Assembly: GCF_943734655.1 (NCBI RefSeq)
Contig: NC_071355.1
Coordinates: 19,108,268 to 19,172,267 of the forward strand
Direction of reading: 5' to 3'
Origin: Sabethes cyaneus
Lineage: Eukaryota; Arthropoda; Insecta; Diptera; Culicidae
DNA length: 64,000 bases
Shown here: positions 47,501 to 54,727 of the stretch, piece by piece
Layout of the letters: every line of letters starts with the position of its first letter
How positions within the stretch are numbered: the first letter of the stretch is position 1
Notes under the pieces: model-generated
What the model saw: the letters and a program-made list of their open reading frames with translations, nothing else
The model's database searches: none
Told to the model about the DNA's origin: nothing
Translations under genes and position numbers: made by a program

Positions 47501-50500
47501 TTCATGATTCGGCCTTTCATGATTCGGCCTTTCGTGATTCGGCCTTCTGTGACTGTTATTGAAATTCGGCCATTTGGATTTCGGCCATTCGTTATTCGGC
47601 CATTTGTGTTTCGGCCATTCGGTACCAGCCCTAACAGTCACAGTAGTAAAAATATATCAATAAGCATCTGTTTTTGGGAAATGCCTGGACCGATTCACCT
47701 GTAGCAACTACCAAACGGAAAATTTTATGGCCTAGAAGAACATTATTGAGCAGAATTTGGATCGGATGTAGGATTCCGAAGTTACAGTGGGAACAAGTTC
47801 CGGAATATATGGGACTTGGACATAGAAGCACCTTGAATAACAACAAACCCATCATGTGACACCTATAAATACACGGGTTTGCAAATCTAGACTATTGGTA
47901 GTCGTATAAAGTGTACAAGACGCCATTGGCCACATCTAAACATGTTCGTGAATGTTCCGGATTCCTCTACGGGGATCAGTTTCTGAATTTAACTAAAATA
48001 CAACATGTGACATCTCTAAGTCGGTACTCGAAATTGCAAAACTAGTTTGAAATAGTTCATTTGTTGTCACATATAGTGTCCAGGTTCACATTGGTCATAC
48101 TCGAACACGTTCTGGGAGTGTTCCGGACACACAGGAAAGCGACCAGCTTCTGAGTCAAACAAGCCCAATCATGCAACCTCACTATAAACTCAATATACCA
48201 AATTACAATAAAAAGGAGAAAAGGCCAGGAAGAGATTTGAGTCAAAAAGGACATTTTGAACAATTGAATTGAACGAGCACGTGAATTATCAAAACAACGA
48301 CACGTGGTCTTGAAAATGCTGCCGAGTCACCGACAACGCAAGGATCAAGGCATGCTGTGCCTGTTTCAAAACTTAGAAAAACTGCCGAGGTTACTGATAT
48401 GCGTTTATTTGTGCTTGAATAAGCAAGAATAAACGTATAACAGTCACAGTCACAGTCACTGTTATACGTTTATTCTTGCTTATTCAAGCACAAATAAACG
48501 CATATCAGTAACTTCGGCAGTTTTTCTAAGTTTTGAAACAAATTTTAGGTCACTTGTGAACAAATTGTTTGTAAAAGTATTCTGTTATGTACATTCAAGT
48601 GATTTTATGACGATTTGAACGATTTGTTTCCAAAATCGATTCAATATTAAAGAAAAATTGTCGTGGCTTCAACAGCGTTTTTCGCAGTTGCACGATTTTG
48701 CAGATGTGACTGTCTTCCATTTATGGGCAGTATAAACCGTCGATAGTTTTGAGCGCACAGGTACTGCTACTAGGGAGGGAGCGTACGTTGGTAATGTTCG
48801 AGAAGAACCGGCCCTCGTTGAGAATATGGTCGATTTGGTTCGAGGTTTGTTGGTCAGGTGATCTTCAGGTGGCCTTGTGGATATCTTTGTGGGGAAAGAA
48901 GGTGCTTTTGATCATCAGGCCTCGGAAAGCCGCAAAGTTGATGCATCGCTGGCCGTTATCGTTCGTGTCGGTGTGCAGGCTATGCGGCCAGGTCACCGGT
49001 CTATACATTGCTTCCCTGCCGACCTGGGCGTTCATATCCCCGATGACGATCTTGATGTCCCGTCGTGAGCAGCTGTCGTACGTTGCCTCCAGCTGCGCAT
49101 AGAACGCTTCCTTCTCGTCGTCGGATCTACCTACGTGTGGAGAATGCACGTTTATGATGGTATATTTGAAGAAACAGCCTTTTATCCTCAACACGCACGT
49201 CCTACCAGGCCAGGCCTGGCATTGGAGATTTTTTTGATTTGCTGCACAGTGGTTATACTATAGCAATCGAACAACTTGGTGATGATCGGAGGAAGAAGTT
49301 AAAGAATTGGAGTCGATGAGCAGATAGCTGTTGCCGCATTCGCACCAATTGATCCCGGGAGATTTGAAATCACTCAGAGTAAATCGTCAAAGGCGAAAGC
49401 TGACGAAGAAATTGCGGAAAACGATACCATATGAAAGTTGAAGAGACCCCGTACGGTGGGAAATATACGGCGCACATGTATAAAGAGCGCCAGGATTATT
49501 TTAGTGTCACCCCGACTTGCTCAACAGGTAACCCGCCGCCCGTGGATTTGCGGCTGTTATGCGCACTCCGGGCACAACGGAAGACTTCGTAGTTCGATTC
49601 AAAGATTTGTGTGGAGGAGATAGTTCCTGTTGTTGTACACTTGCTTCAGTATCCATAGATTCGCCGGAAGTTAGGGACGTGCTTATTAGTTTTCTCAACA
49701 GGCCGACTTTCCGGATCAAACCGGTGCCTTCGAATGTTGCTTCCAAGCTTGATCGGACGTTCTCCGAAGAAGTAGCTTCTTTCACATGTACCTACGTAAT
49801 TCAGCGGACCCAGTAGAAGAAAAGCTTTTAGTTTCTCGGTTCTCCAATGCATTTTCGGCCACTGGAGTTCCCTCTTCATTTAGCTTCGACTTGACTGCTT
49901 CCCAAGGAACTTTCAGTGCCAAGAACGTCTGGGCCGCAAATTTTTCGCGGCATAACAAAAGTGGCATGGACGTGGACGGCGCACTTGACGAACTGTACAT
50001 CCGGATCGGTGCAGTATCCGTATCTTCCGCCTATCTGGGAACTTGTCGAGTCCCCTAGGGCTGGGTCCATAATCTCTTGTGAATTGGTTAGAGCCGTACA
50101 ACAAACTAGGTACTCCGGTTGGCAGGTGAAACATTAATGCACGACTAAAATACACTATATTTAAGTCGTGCATTAATGAAAATTTTATTGAAATAACTTA
50201 TTTGCTACACGCCTGCTGTGATCGTATTGTCGCATCATATTAACAATTTTCTGTAGTGCCTGAAGGGTCAAACATAATGCAGCGTCAACGCGTCCGTCAG
50301 TATTATTCTGACAGTTTTCCTTTGGGTTAACTGTCAAACTGGAGGCTGACGTGTGCGTTGACGCAGCATTCTGTTTAACCCTTGAGACAAATCCTGCACA
50401 GTGAGTTTGGAGCCAATGGTCACTGGCCACGCTCTAGAACAATTTAATACCACATGCCCCGCTATGCTATTAAAACAGTGACTCTGTCCTTTTATACAAT

Positions 50501-51806
50501 TTTTGTTCAGTTTACTGTTAATTTTGTAGTTCAAGTAGAATCATATAGAAAAAAAAATCTAGACCTGCAAATCATGAGTACAATTTTCTATAACACCCAC
50601 CATATGAAGTTGCACAATGAGGAATAGCTTGCTGTCCCAAACATGATTTTTTCAACTTTCATTTCATTTGGCCATTTTCACCAGTCTTGAACAATAACGG
50701 AGCAGCAGCACGTAAATTTGCTGCGTCTATTTTGTCCATTAGAACACAATAATTACATTCCCATAAACAGAATTGTTATTTTAAGTGTAAACACTGCTTT
50801 TTAAACACAAAAAGAGTCAATACGACAATGAATCTTAGTTTAACCGTTCGCTCGATTATTGTTCTTTTTACTTCATATCTTTCTTGGTACGAAGTGATCT
50901 GTCAACCTTCATGAACAATTGCTTCGTGTTGACCCAAACTCATTTTAAACAATGATTTCGTTAAAAGCATTACACAAATAAAAATAATGCGTTTTAATTG
51001 AATACAAAATGAAGTAAAATTTATGTTGCCACCAGCCAACATCCGAAACAAACCGGCAGCGGAATTTGACAAAACCATTTGTTGACGTTTTGTTTCCTTC
51101 CTATGTTGTTGATACTTATCGTTTGCATAGAAAATCAATTGTACGACCTGACGGACATTAACCTGAAACTGGACAAGACAATCCAGCCAAACCCATTTTC
51201 GTCAAGGGCACTACTTTTTTTCAGTCATTCATAAAATAAATAATCTTTGCTGTAGTAGTAGCACTGGTTTTGACTGACTGTAAAGTCGCCCATTTTTTCC
51301 CCTGCATCAGATAAGCCAGCAAATCAATATTTTCCACTATCGAGAGAGTAGTGACCGCCCGTTTGCGTGTACTTACGTGGTACAAAACAGGTTCCGGCGC
51401 TTCCGTTTCCGTTGCACCGTGCTCCGTCCTCCTCCAGATAATCTCTAAACTGGCTCTGAATTGCACTCCACAGCTGCTCGTGAACCAACTTGTTCACTCG
51501 CGATGCATTCCTGTACCAGGTACCGAACCGCTTACGACAGCACGGGCAGTTCAGGTTGTTCTTCTCAATGGTTCCACTCAAGCAGTTGCGACAGAACCTG
51601 TGCTGGCACGGTAGAAAGACCGGCTCCACCAGCACCGATTGGCAAACCGTACAGAGTATGTCGTCCAGCTGGAGGTTTTCAAAGTTGAGTTGCGTAGAAC
51701 CGTGACCTCCGTTTCGACTGCCTGCTGCGGATCCAGCCGCGGACGAACCGGTGGCCAAATGTGGATTGGAACTGGCCGACGGATAATTCAGCAGCTTTGA
51801 AGACAT
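34561..51806 (-). CDS. RNF168-type E3 ubiquitin ligase, four exons
   Basis: Predicted nuclear E3 ligase of the RNF168/RNF169 family, which in vertebrates marks H2A at DNA double-strand breaks. Exons: 51806-51377, 36531-36075, 36015-35665, 35599-34561 (introns phase 1, 2, 2); 758 aa. RING of C3HC4 type at residues 52-90 (C52, C55, C67, H69, C72, C75, C87, C90). After splicing comes LSEPGEIRKEYENELQ, which matches the LRM1/UMI segment (SKPGELRREYEEE in RNF168), then a MIU1-like helix ending EKYIINLYKQEG. Exon 4 has a second ubiquitin-binding helix (IEQERRDFEFAQKLQKKLN) followed by TYSLRQPP, like LRM2 (YHLR). Low-complexity Ser/Lys-rich linkers lie between. All frames are intact. RNF168 rather than RNF169 is a judgement from the RING and both LRM/MIU modules. 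Confidence 0.87.
35665..36015 (-). CDS. RNF168-like exon 3
   Basis: 351 nt between acceptor TTTTTCAG at 36016 and donor TTG|GTGAGT at 35664. Ser-rich, then FTIADINKSELCVKPTK and an acidic run (NDDDDPDD). Confidence 0.83.
36075..36531 (-). CDS. RNF168-like exon 2
   Basis: 457 nt; the acceptor follows a T10 run and CAG at 36534-36532; donor GGAAG|GTGAGA at 36074. Encodes LSEPGEIRKEYENEL (LRM1/UMI) and the MIU1 helix, followed by an acidic Ser/Gln-rich linker. Confidence 0.85.
36880..37690 (+). mobile_element. RTE-like LINE relic (pre-RT to RT start)
   Basis: Recognisable pieces in scattered frames: LFGNIWETATFPVDWIQG, then KGRPSW, corresponding to the IWE-x-P-W and KKGD block that opens LINE RTs of this group; upstream RRTDTRDKRA-like coding of the linker. 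Several stops. 37420-37520 is a better kept patch. Confidence 0.55.
37700..38155 (+). mobile_element. Possible Ty3/gypsy 5' end
   Basis: ATTACTACA followed by TTGGCGACGAGGAGC (37788-37810) looks like an LTR end followed by a primer-binding-site-like stretch. No matching LTR was found. The gag-pol relic of the same type resumes at 41.5 kb. Confidence 0.3.
38213..39270. other. Noncoding, nothing recognised
   Basis: Contains a 27-nt A run at 39233-39259 and GA-rich phrases at 38600. No domain in any frame. Confidence 0.4.
39275..40260. mobile_element. Nonautonomous DNA element, GGCCACC-type ends
   Basis: The left end has ATAGGGGTAATAGGGGCATA, then GGGGCAAAATGGGCCACC; the right end, reverse-complemented, has ATAGGGGTGGTAGGGGCAAT then ATGGGCCACC. 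Extra internal copies of GGGGCATAATGAGCAT-like and GGCCCATTATGCCCC phrases occur at 39655 and 40000. About 980 bp, AT-rich, without credible coding. Subterminal repeats of this kind are common in mosquito MITEs. Confidence 0.6.
40261..40985. other. Noncoding; one unexplained open frame
   Basis: A minus-strand frame 40619-40269 (116 codons) holds a hydrophobic stretch (LTGGLLLSILAAVVAVGL) but no recognised domain. 40690-40990 is low-complexity (A15 run, CA/TA-rich). Confidence 0.35.
40992..41016 (+). mobile_element. Isolated Tc1-like terminal motif
   Basis: GCTGTCCATAATCGCATAAC followed by AGCC matches the terminus of the element at 46106-48732 (CTGTCCATAAATGCATAAC). Only one end is visible. 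Confidence 0.5.
41500..43195 (+). mobile_element. Ty3/gypsy-like retrotransposon relic
   Basis: Gag-like frame 41619-42257 (KLDQFVLRLKVQANLGNF; one CCHC-like knuckle CIKCSGKHFSNDKNC), then a protease-like frame 42352-42618 in which the active-site motif reads VIDTE instead of D-T/S-G, then RT pieces at 42780-43190 (FTKFDIKQAFHQF, then YKRLVFGLS) in other frames. RNase H, integrase and both LTRs are absent; the RT is cut off at about 43196. Frameshifts and the altered protease motif show a dead copy. Confidence 0.7.
43196..43660 (-). mobile_element. LINE RT fragment
   Basis: Minus strand 43606-43337 reads SEPDGMSSVFLKNC, then WKLAHMFPVLKNRNKRNMDNYRG, the standard approach to RT block 1 (P-D-G, K-G, NYR). 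It abuts the truncated gypsy RT at 43196, marking an insertion boundary. It differs from the RTE-like family and looks Jockey/CR1-like. Confidence 0.6.
43661..43970. other. Noncoding junction
   Basis: Degenerate continuation of the neighbouring LINE remains; no readable domain. Confidence 0.4.
46300..46470 (+). repeat. Left 15-bp array (GGCCGAATCACGAAT units)
   Basis: About eleven imperfect units alternating GGCCGAAACACAAAT and GGCCGAATCACGAAT, with one interruption around 46365-46378. Orientation is opposite to the right array. Confidence 0.85.
46619..46643. repeat. GC-rich perfect palindrome
   Basis: Two 12-bp arms (CTGCAGGGGGGC and its reverse complement) around a single base, followed by a GC-rich 60-bp block up to 46705. 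It is conspicuous in AT-rich DNA and lies 330 bp upstream of the FLYWCH-like ORF. Confidence 0.8.
46970..47353 (+). CDS. FLYWCH-like short protein of the nested element
   Basis: 127 aa, intact from ATG to TAA. Residues about 18-37 (VKIVLSQRGKPMLSIDGVLF) match the start of a FLYWCH zinc finger (S-QRGK-L-DG-F), but the W-C, Cys and His positions that should follow are missing; the text instead jumps to a helical part (LRVEQKAIERNILRIL, NSRREIDEKIYSKCVNAHKM). The break falls at AAGCAG|GTAATA, a plausible splice donor, so a spliced product or an internal deletion are both possible. Function unknown; probably a remnant of the element's DNA-binding protein. Confidence 0.5.
   Translation: MSATGDSSDVAGFNDEESAPVVKIVLSQRGKPMLSIDGVLFNKNKQVIYATIVGSHHLSMTRIITELRVEQKAIERNILRILQGDVPNSRREIDEKIYSKCVNAHKMSSKNFVDAVAVLLSAKQRRS
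47450..47626 (-). repeat. Right 15-bp array (inverted)
   Basis: Units such as TTCGGCCTTTCATGA and TTCGGCCATTCGTGA, that is the reverse complement of the left array; it ends at the element terminus GGTACCAGCCC. Confidence 0.85.
48362..48540. repeat. Near-perfect hairpin, 83-bp arms
   Basis: 48362-48444 and 48458-48540 are inverted copies with one mismatch (48390, G/A class) and a 13-nt loop (CACAGTCACAGTC). It includes the subterminal motif of the host element. RNA from either strand would fold into a long double-stranded stem. Confidence 0.9.
49201..49500. other. Noncoding, nothing recognised
   Basis: Between the LINE 5' remnant and the copia-like relic. No domain seen. Confidence 0.4.
49500..50070 (-). 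mobile_element. Ty1/copia-like gag relic
   Basis: Minus strand in two frames: WEAVKSKLNEEGTPVAE (50000 region), then EATSSENVRSSLEATFEGTG and KVGLLRKLISTSLTSGESMD (49785-49660). The SS-E-W-L-F, then LLRKL-GSM pattern is that of copia-type Gag. The frame is broken and no pol follows. Confidence 0.55.
50133..50177. repeat. 15-bp inverted repeat
   Basis: CATTAATGCACGACT and its reverse complement separated by 15 nt (AAAATACACTATATT region). Perhaps the ends of an internally deleted element. Confidence 0.7.
50263..50383. mobile_element. Small foldback element
   Basis: Arms 50263-50300 and 50346-50383 (38 bp) are inverted with five mismatches; AAGGGT...GCGTCAACGC...CGTCAG is the conserved order. 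A second, inner inverted pair is TGACAGTT and AACTGTCA. Likely a MITE. Confidence 0.65.
50400..51376. other. Intronic sequence, nothing recognised
   Basis: 5' part of RNF168-like intron 1. AT-rich, no element boundaries seen. Confidence 0.4.
51377..51806 (-). CDS. RNF168-like exon 1 (RING exon)
   Basis: ATG at 51806 (MSSKLLNYPS), Ser/Gly-rich lead of 40 residues, then the RING finger and a conserved segment after it (RFGTWYRNASRVNKLVHEQL), which parallels the RNF168 stretch SSWTRYHTRRNSLVNVEL. Ends phase 1 at donor GTAAGT. Confidence 0.88.
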
Positions 51807-53505
51807 TGTCCGATATCACAATACACAAAAATAACTTCGCCCTCTCTCTTTATCTCCCTTTCACTCGTTCGTTTGCTCGCTTTAATCAACCGAAAAGGGA
51901 AACCGGTAGGAAGAAATTTTTCTCAAGGACTTTTTGCACTTTGATTAGCTGATGCTTTCGAAGCAAATACAGGAAAACGTTTACATTTTTATGCTCTAAA
52001 ACGGCACCGGACACTTCACTTGTCAATCCTTCAGTACGATAGTACACTTTGGACCTAAAACACGAACAATTTACACCACTAAACGACGAATTGAATGCAG
52101 CTTCCTTCACACTTTAGAGGCGAAAAATGGCAGCTTTTACGCGATGGACAAAGTGTAGTTCTTTTTTTTTTGGTTTGCAGCTTCACGCATTCAGAACAGA
52201 CAGCGAGCTCTTCCTTTCGCTTTGCCGTGCGTCGCGGTTCGTTTCGTCGTTTTGCTGCGTCCACTTCACCTGATGTTGCGAATTTATGCAAGCAAACGTC
52301 AAACTTTATGCTGTCCTTTCTCGTTCGCCGTCAGAGACAGAGGTGCCAGATTTTTCTACAAAAAAAATTGCAATTACTTGAAAACTGGGAAAGATCGCTA
52401 GAAACTTTATTTACAGTAAATTTGTAGAAACCTAATGGCATCGAAAGCATCGAAGATTTGTAACAAAAAACTGAACCAAACTGCTATTTATCTGAAACTG
52501 CATAATCTGTAAAGTTTCTCCAAAAATCAACGAGCAGAGAGTCAGTAAATCTGGTATCCCTGCTCACAGGGGTTACCCCTACACGGTTAATTCATTCTAT
52601 GCGTTTTAGGAGTGAAAAAGACCTGAATTCTCTGTGAAATTTAATGTAAAACAAAATAAAGTATAACTAACAGTAGTAGACACTTTTAGTGCTCGAGTTG
52701 ACTTCTTCTATGGATTATTTTAAACTGCCATTACAGAATACTCAACCAATAGCACTTACAATATCAGTAACATTCGATTAAGCTAACAGAAATATCAACT
52801 TATGTTGCAAAGCACTATACTTTCCATATTTTCCGAAAACAGATTGGAATGTCTATTTTCCTTTAAGCGGACCCTTTGTGGTTTACAATAGGATAACGAC
52901 CGGGTCCATTATAGGAATTCATGTATGTTTCTTATGAAGAGGGTTCACTAATGGTGAGATTTTTTGTTATAATGGACCTTCGCTTGTTGAAAATGTCCAA
53001 ATTACGGCTTATAAGTAAACGAAGGCAACTAAATGTTATAAACTAAAATGTGTGATATGTTTAGTTCTTCCTGTTCCTTGTTATTTATCTTCAGAAATAA
53101 GGGGTACAAACTAATAAACGCTAAAATTGTATCCGAGGGTCCACTATAGGGAGAGGGTTCACTATTGGTAGATATACCTTAACTCTTGTTTCTGTAATCC
53201 AGAAAAACAAATATTTTATTTTAATAGAATATAATTTTAATTTAAACGGCCATTATTTTTGCGATAAGAAAATCAATTGCGTAAAGTCTCGTAAAGATAG
53301 TTCCAGTTTTAAGTTAAATTTTCAGTAATTCTATCTTCAGTTCAGTTATAAATTTAATTTCGAGTGAAATTTTTTATGCGTGTAGTTTTAAGTAGGGTTG
53401 CCAATCCCCTATACTTATGAACCAAACGGTGCACAGCAAGCAGTTTTTTATAATTGAAATGTTAGTAAATTTTCTACTTCCGGTGGATCTAGGAGGTAGT
53501 CTGTG
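51807..53505. other. RNF168-like upstream region and intergenic DNA
   Basis: 51807-52300 presumably holds the 5' UTR and promoter of the minus-strand gene; CTCTCTCTTT-rich just upstream of the ATG. 52300-53505 shows AT-rich sequence without a recognised element. Confidence 0.4.
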
Positions 53506-53509
53506 TCCT

Positions 53510-53905
53510 GCTGTTCAAAAAAAAAAAAAAAAGAAACAAAAATGAGACAGAAGGAGAAAAAACGGAAAAGAGCACGAAAGAAAACGTGACAAAACTGGGA
53601 AAAGAAAAATTGCTATGAAAAAAGCAAAACGAAAGAAAAACTTGTTCGAATGGGAAGGAAAACAGAACATAACAAGAGAAAAAATGTGAAAAACTGGAAA
53701 ACGGGAGAGTAAAAGACGGAGCACAAGGGGAAAAAAAGAGAAAACTGCGCACAGAAAAACTAGAGAGAACGAAAAAGAAATGAAAAAGAAACTAGAAAAA
53801 AGGCAAAACGATAAAAAACGATGAAAACGAGAAAGAAATTGAGGACAAATGGGACAAAAAAGAGGAAAGGTGGTACAGAAAAGGAAGAATAGAAAGAGTA
53901 AATAC
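53510..53905 (+). repeat. Polypurine dispersed repeat, copy 2 (left part)
   Basis: Purine-rich with AACAGAACATAACAAGAG, then GGAAAACGGGAGAGTAAAAG; the latter recurs at 61836 with one change. The tract is the left half of a repeat interrupted by the LINE insertion; the right half resumes at 60241. Confidence 0.7.
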
Positions 53906-54240
53906 AACAGAATGGAGAGTCATTCGAGTGACAACCGTTGCCATGTCAACACGTACTGTGCGATCGCTCGTAAATAATTTCGATTTTGATTTCTTTTTGC
54001 TCGCGTTAATTCGGTTAAATTGTGTACTTAGTGCATAGTGTCATCCGCTTCGACAAGACACAAGTGTGTCTCGATAAAGCGAGTACTATTGTTAATTTCC
54101 GATCCTTCGTGCTGCTAGCCGTATGTGAACTCCAGCACATCAAAGCAAGCGGCATTGTTCTTTTCTACCGATACCGGTAACCATTGTGCCCCGAACACGT
54201 GCCCCAGCAGAAGCATTGATTACATCAGTCGGTGCTGTGT

Positions 54241-54453
54241 ATTGCTGTTGCAGTTGAAAACCGTAATAATCGACTCGCGACATTCGCTTTTATTCTTGTT
54301 CTGTGTGTCGCAACTACGTCGCACGTGGTGCGCTGTGATCGCACATTGATGCGCTGTACAGCGCACCACGTGCGACGTAGTTGCGACACACAGAACAAGA
54401 ATGAAACCGAATGTCGCGAGTCGATTATTACAGTTTTCAACTGCAACAGCAAT
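54241..54453 (+). repeat. Long hairpin in the LINE 5' UTR
   Basis: 54241-54336 and 54358-54453 are 96-bp inverted arms with three mismatches around a 21-nt loop. The inner part (GCACGTGGTGCGCTGT and its complement) is GC-rich, so RNA would form a very stable stem ahead of ORF1. Confidence 0.88.
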
Positions 54454-54537
54454 ATTGTTCGTGCGGCGCTTAGATTGGAAGATATCAATTCACCTACCAG
54501 CCGGTTTGGATTGCGCTCGGTGAAGTATTGTGATCTT

Positions 54538-54560
54538 CGTATTTATTTATTATTATTTAC

Positions 54561-54602
<42 letters not shown>

Positions 54603-54617
54603 TTTATCTTTATTATT
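54538..54617 (+). repeat. ATT trinucleotide microsatellite
   Basis: TTATTATT array of roughly 60-80 bp in the LINE 5' UTR, between the hairpin and ORF1. Confidence 0.85.
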
Positions 54618-54727
54618 CTCTCTCTTTGATTGATAAATTGACTCGATTCTAAACCGTCCAATTGATAACACACCTAAATTCGAATTTGCAAAGCTTTTAA
54701 GCGGTAGAGCTTATTGCTCCCGCTAAA

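Larger units (their letters stand above)
46282..47639. mobile_element. Nested 1342-bp element with 8-bp TSD
   Basis: TSD TAACAGTC at 46282-46289 and 47632-47639. The element 46290-47631 has ends GGATTACCTACGAATGGCCG and, reverse-complemented, GGGCTGGTACCGAATGGCCG, both running into arrays of a 15-bp unit (about 180 bp each) in inverted orientation. It encodes one ORF with a FLYWCH-like N-terminus. An 8-bp TSD excludes Tc1/mariner and fits hAT, P or some Mutator-like elements; FLYWCH domains accompany Mutator-like transposases in other animals, so a Mutator-like nonautonomous element is the favoured guess. Confidence 0.7.
46106..48732. mobile_element. Tc1/mariner-like element, 2.6 kb, nonautonomous
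   Basis: Inverted ends TACTGTCCATAAATG (left) and TACTGCCCATAAATG (right, reverse complement), each followed by a CAGTC-containing subterminal block; TA flanks both sides. It interrupts the RTE-like LINE. The motif ATAAAYGYATAACAGTC recurs internally at about 46273 and 48430 and inverted at 48458. No transposase frame. About 1.34 kb of its length is a second, nested element. Confidence 0.68.
43975..49200 (-). mobile_element. RTE-like LINE relic with endonuclease, split
   Basis: Best preserved copy of the family, minus strand. Endonuclease 49194-48865 (YTIINVHSPHVGRSDDEKE, IVIGDMNAQVG). Pre-RT 45884-45426 (EELEQLFRAYDTRKFYEKV). RT 45380-44937 (IYKKGDRLDCCNQRGITLVN, FVDFRAAYDTVEREQLW). C-terminal 44701-44140 (VYLGSLFTADNNTSKEIQRR, GRLRWAGHVARMPDEC). 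The 3' end at about 43975 has a decayed AAGT-type tail. A DNA transposon occupies 46106-48732, between the endonuclease and the linker. Stops and frameshifts elsewhere; not functional. RTE-like by motif style; the clade is not proven. Confidence 0.75.
36532..51376 (-). other. RNF168-like intron 1 (14,845 nt)
   Basis: Donor CAC|GTAAGT at 51376, acceptor TTTCAG at 36532. Junction codon CAA. Filled with LINE, gypsy, copia and DNA-transposon remains. Confidence 0.75.

Noticed and set aside
46300..47626. CRISPR-like arrays of short regular repeats
   Set aside because: Units are contiguous, imperfect and without unique spacers, and the two arrays are inverted copies forming the ends of a transposable element in a eukaryotic context.
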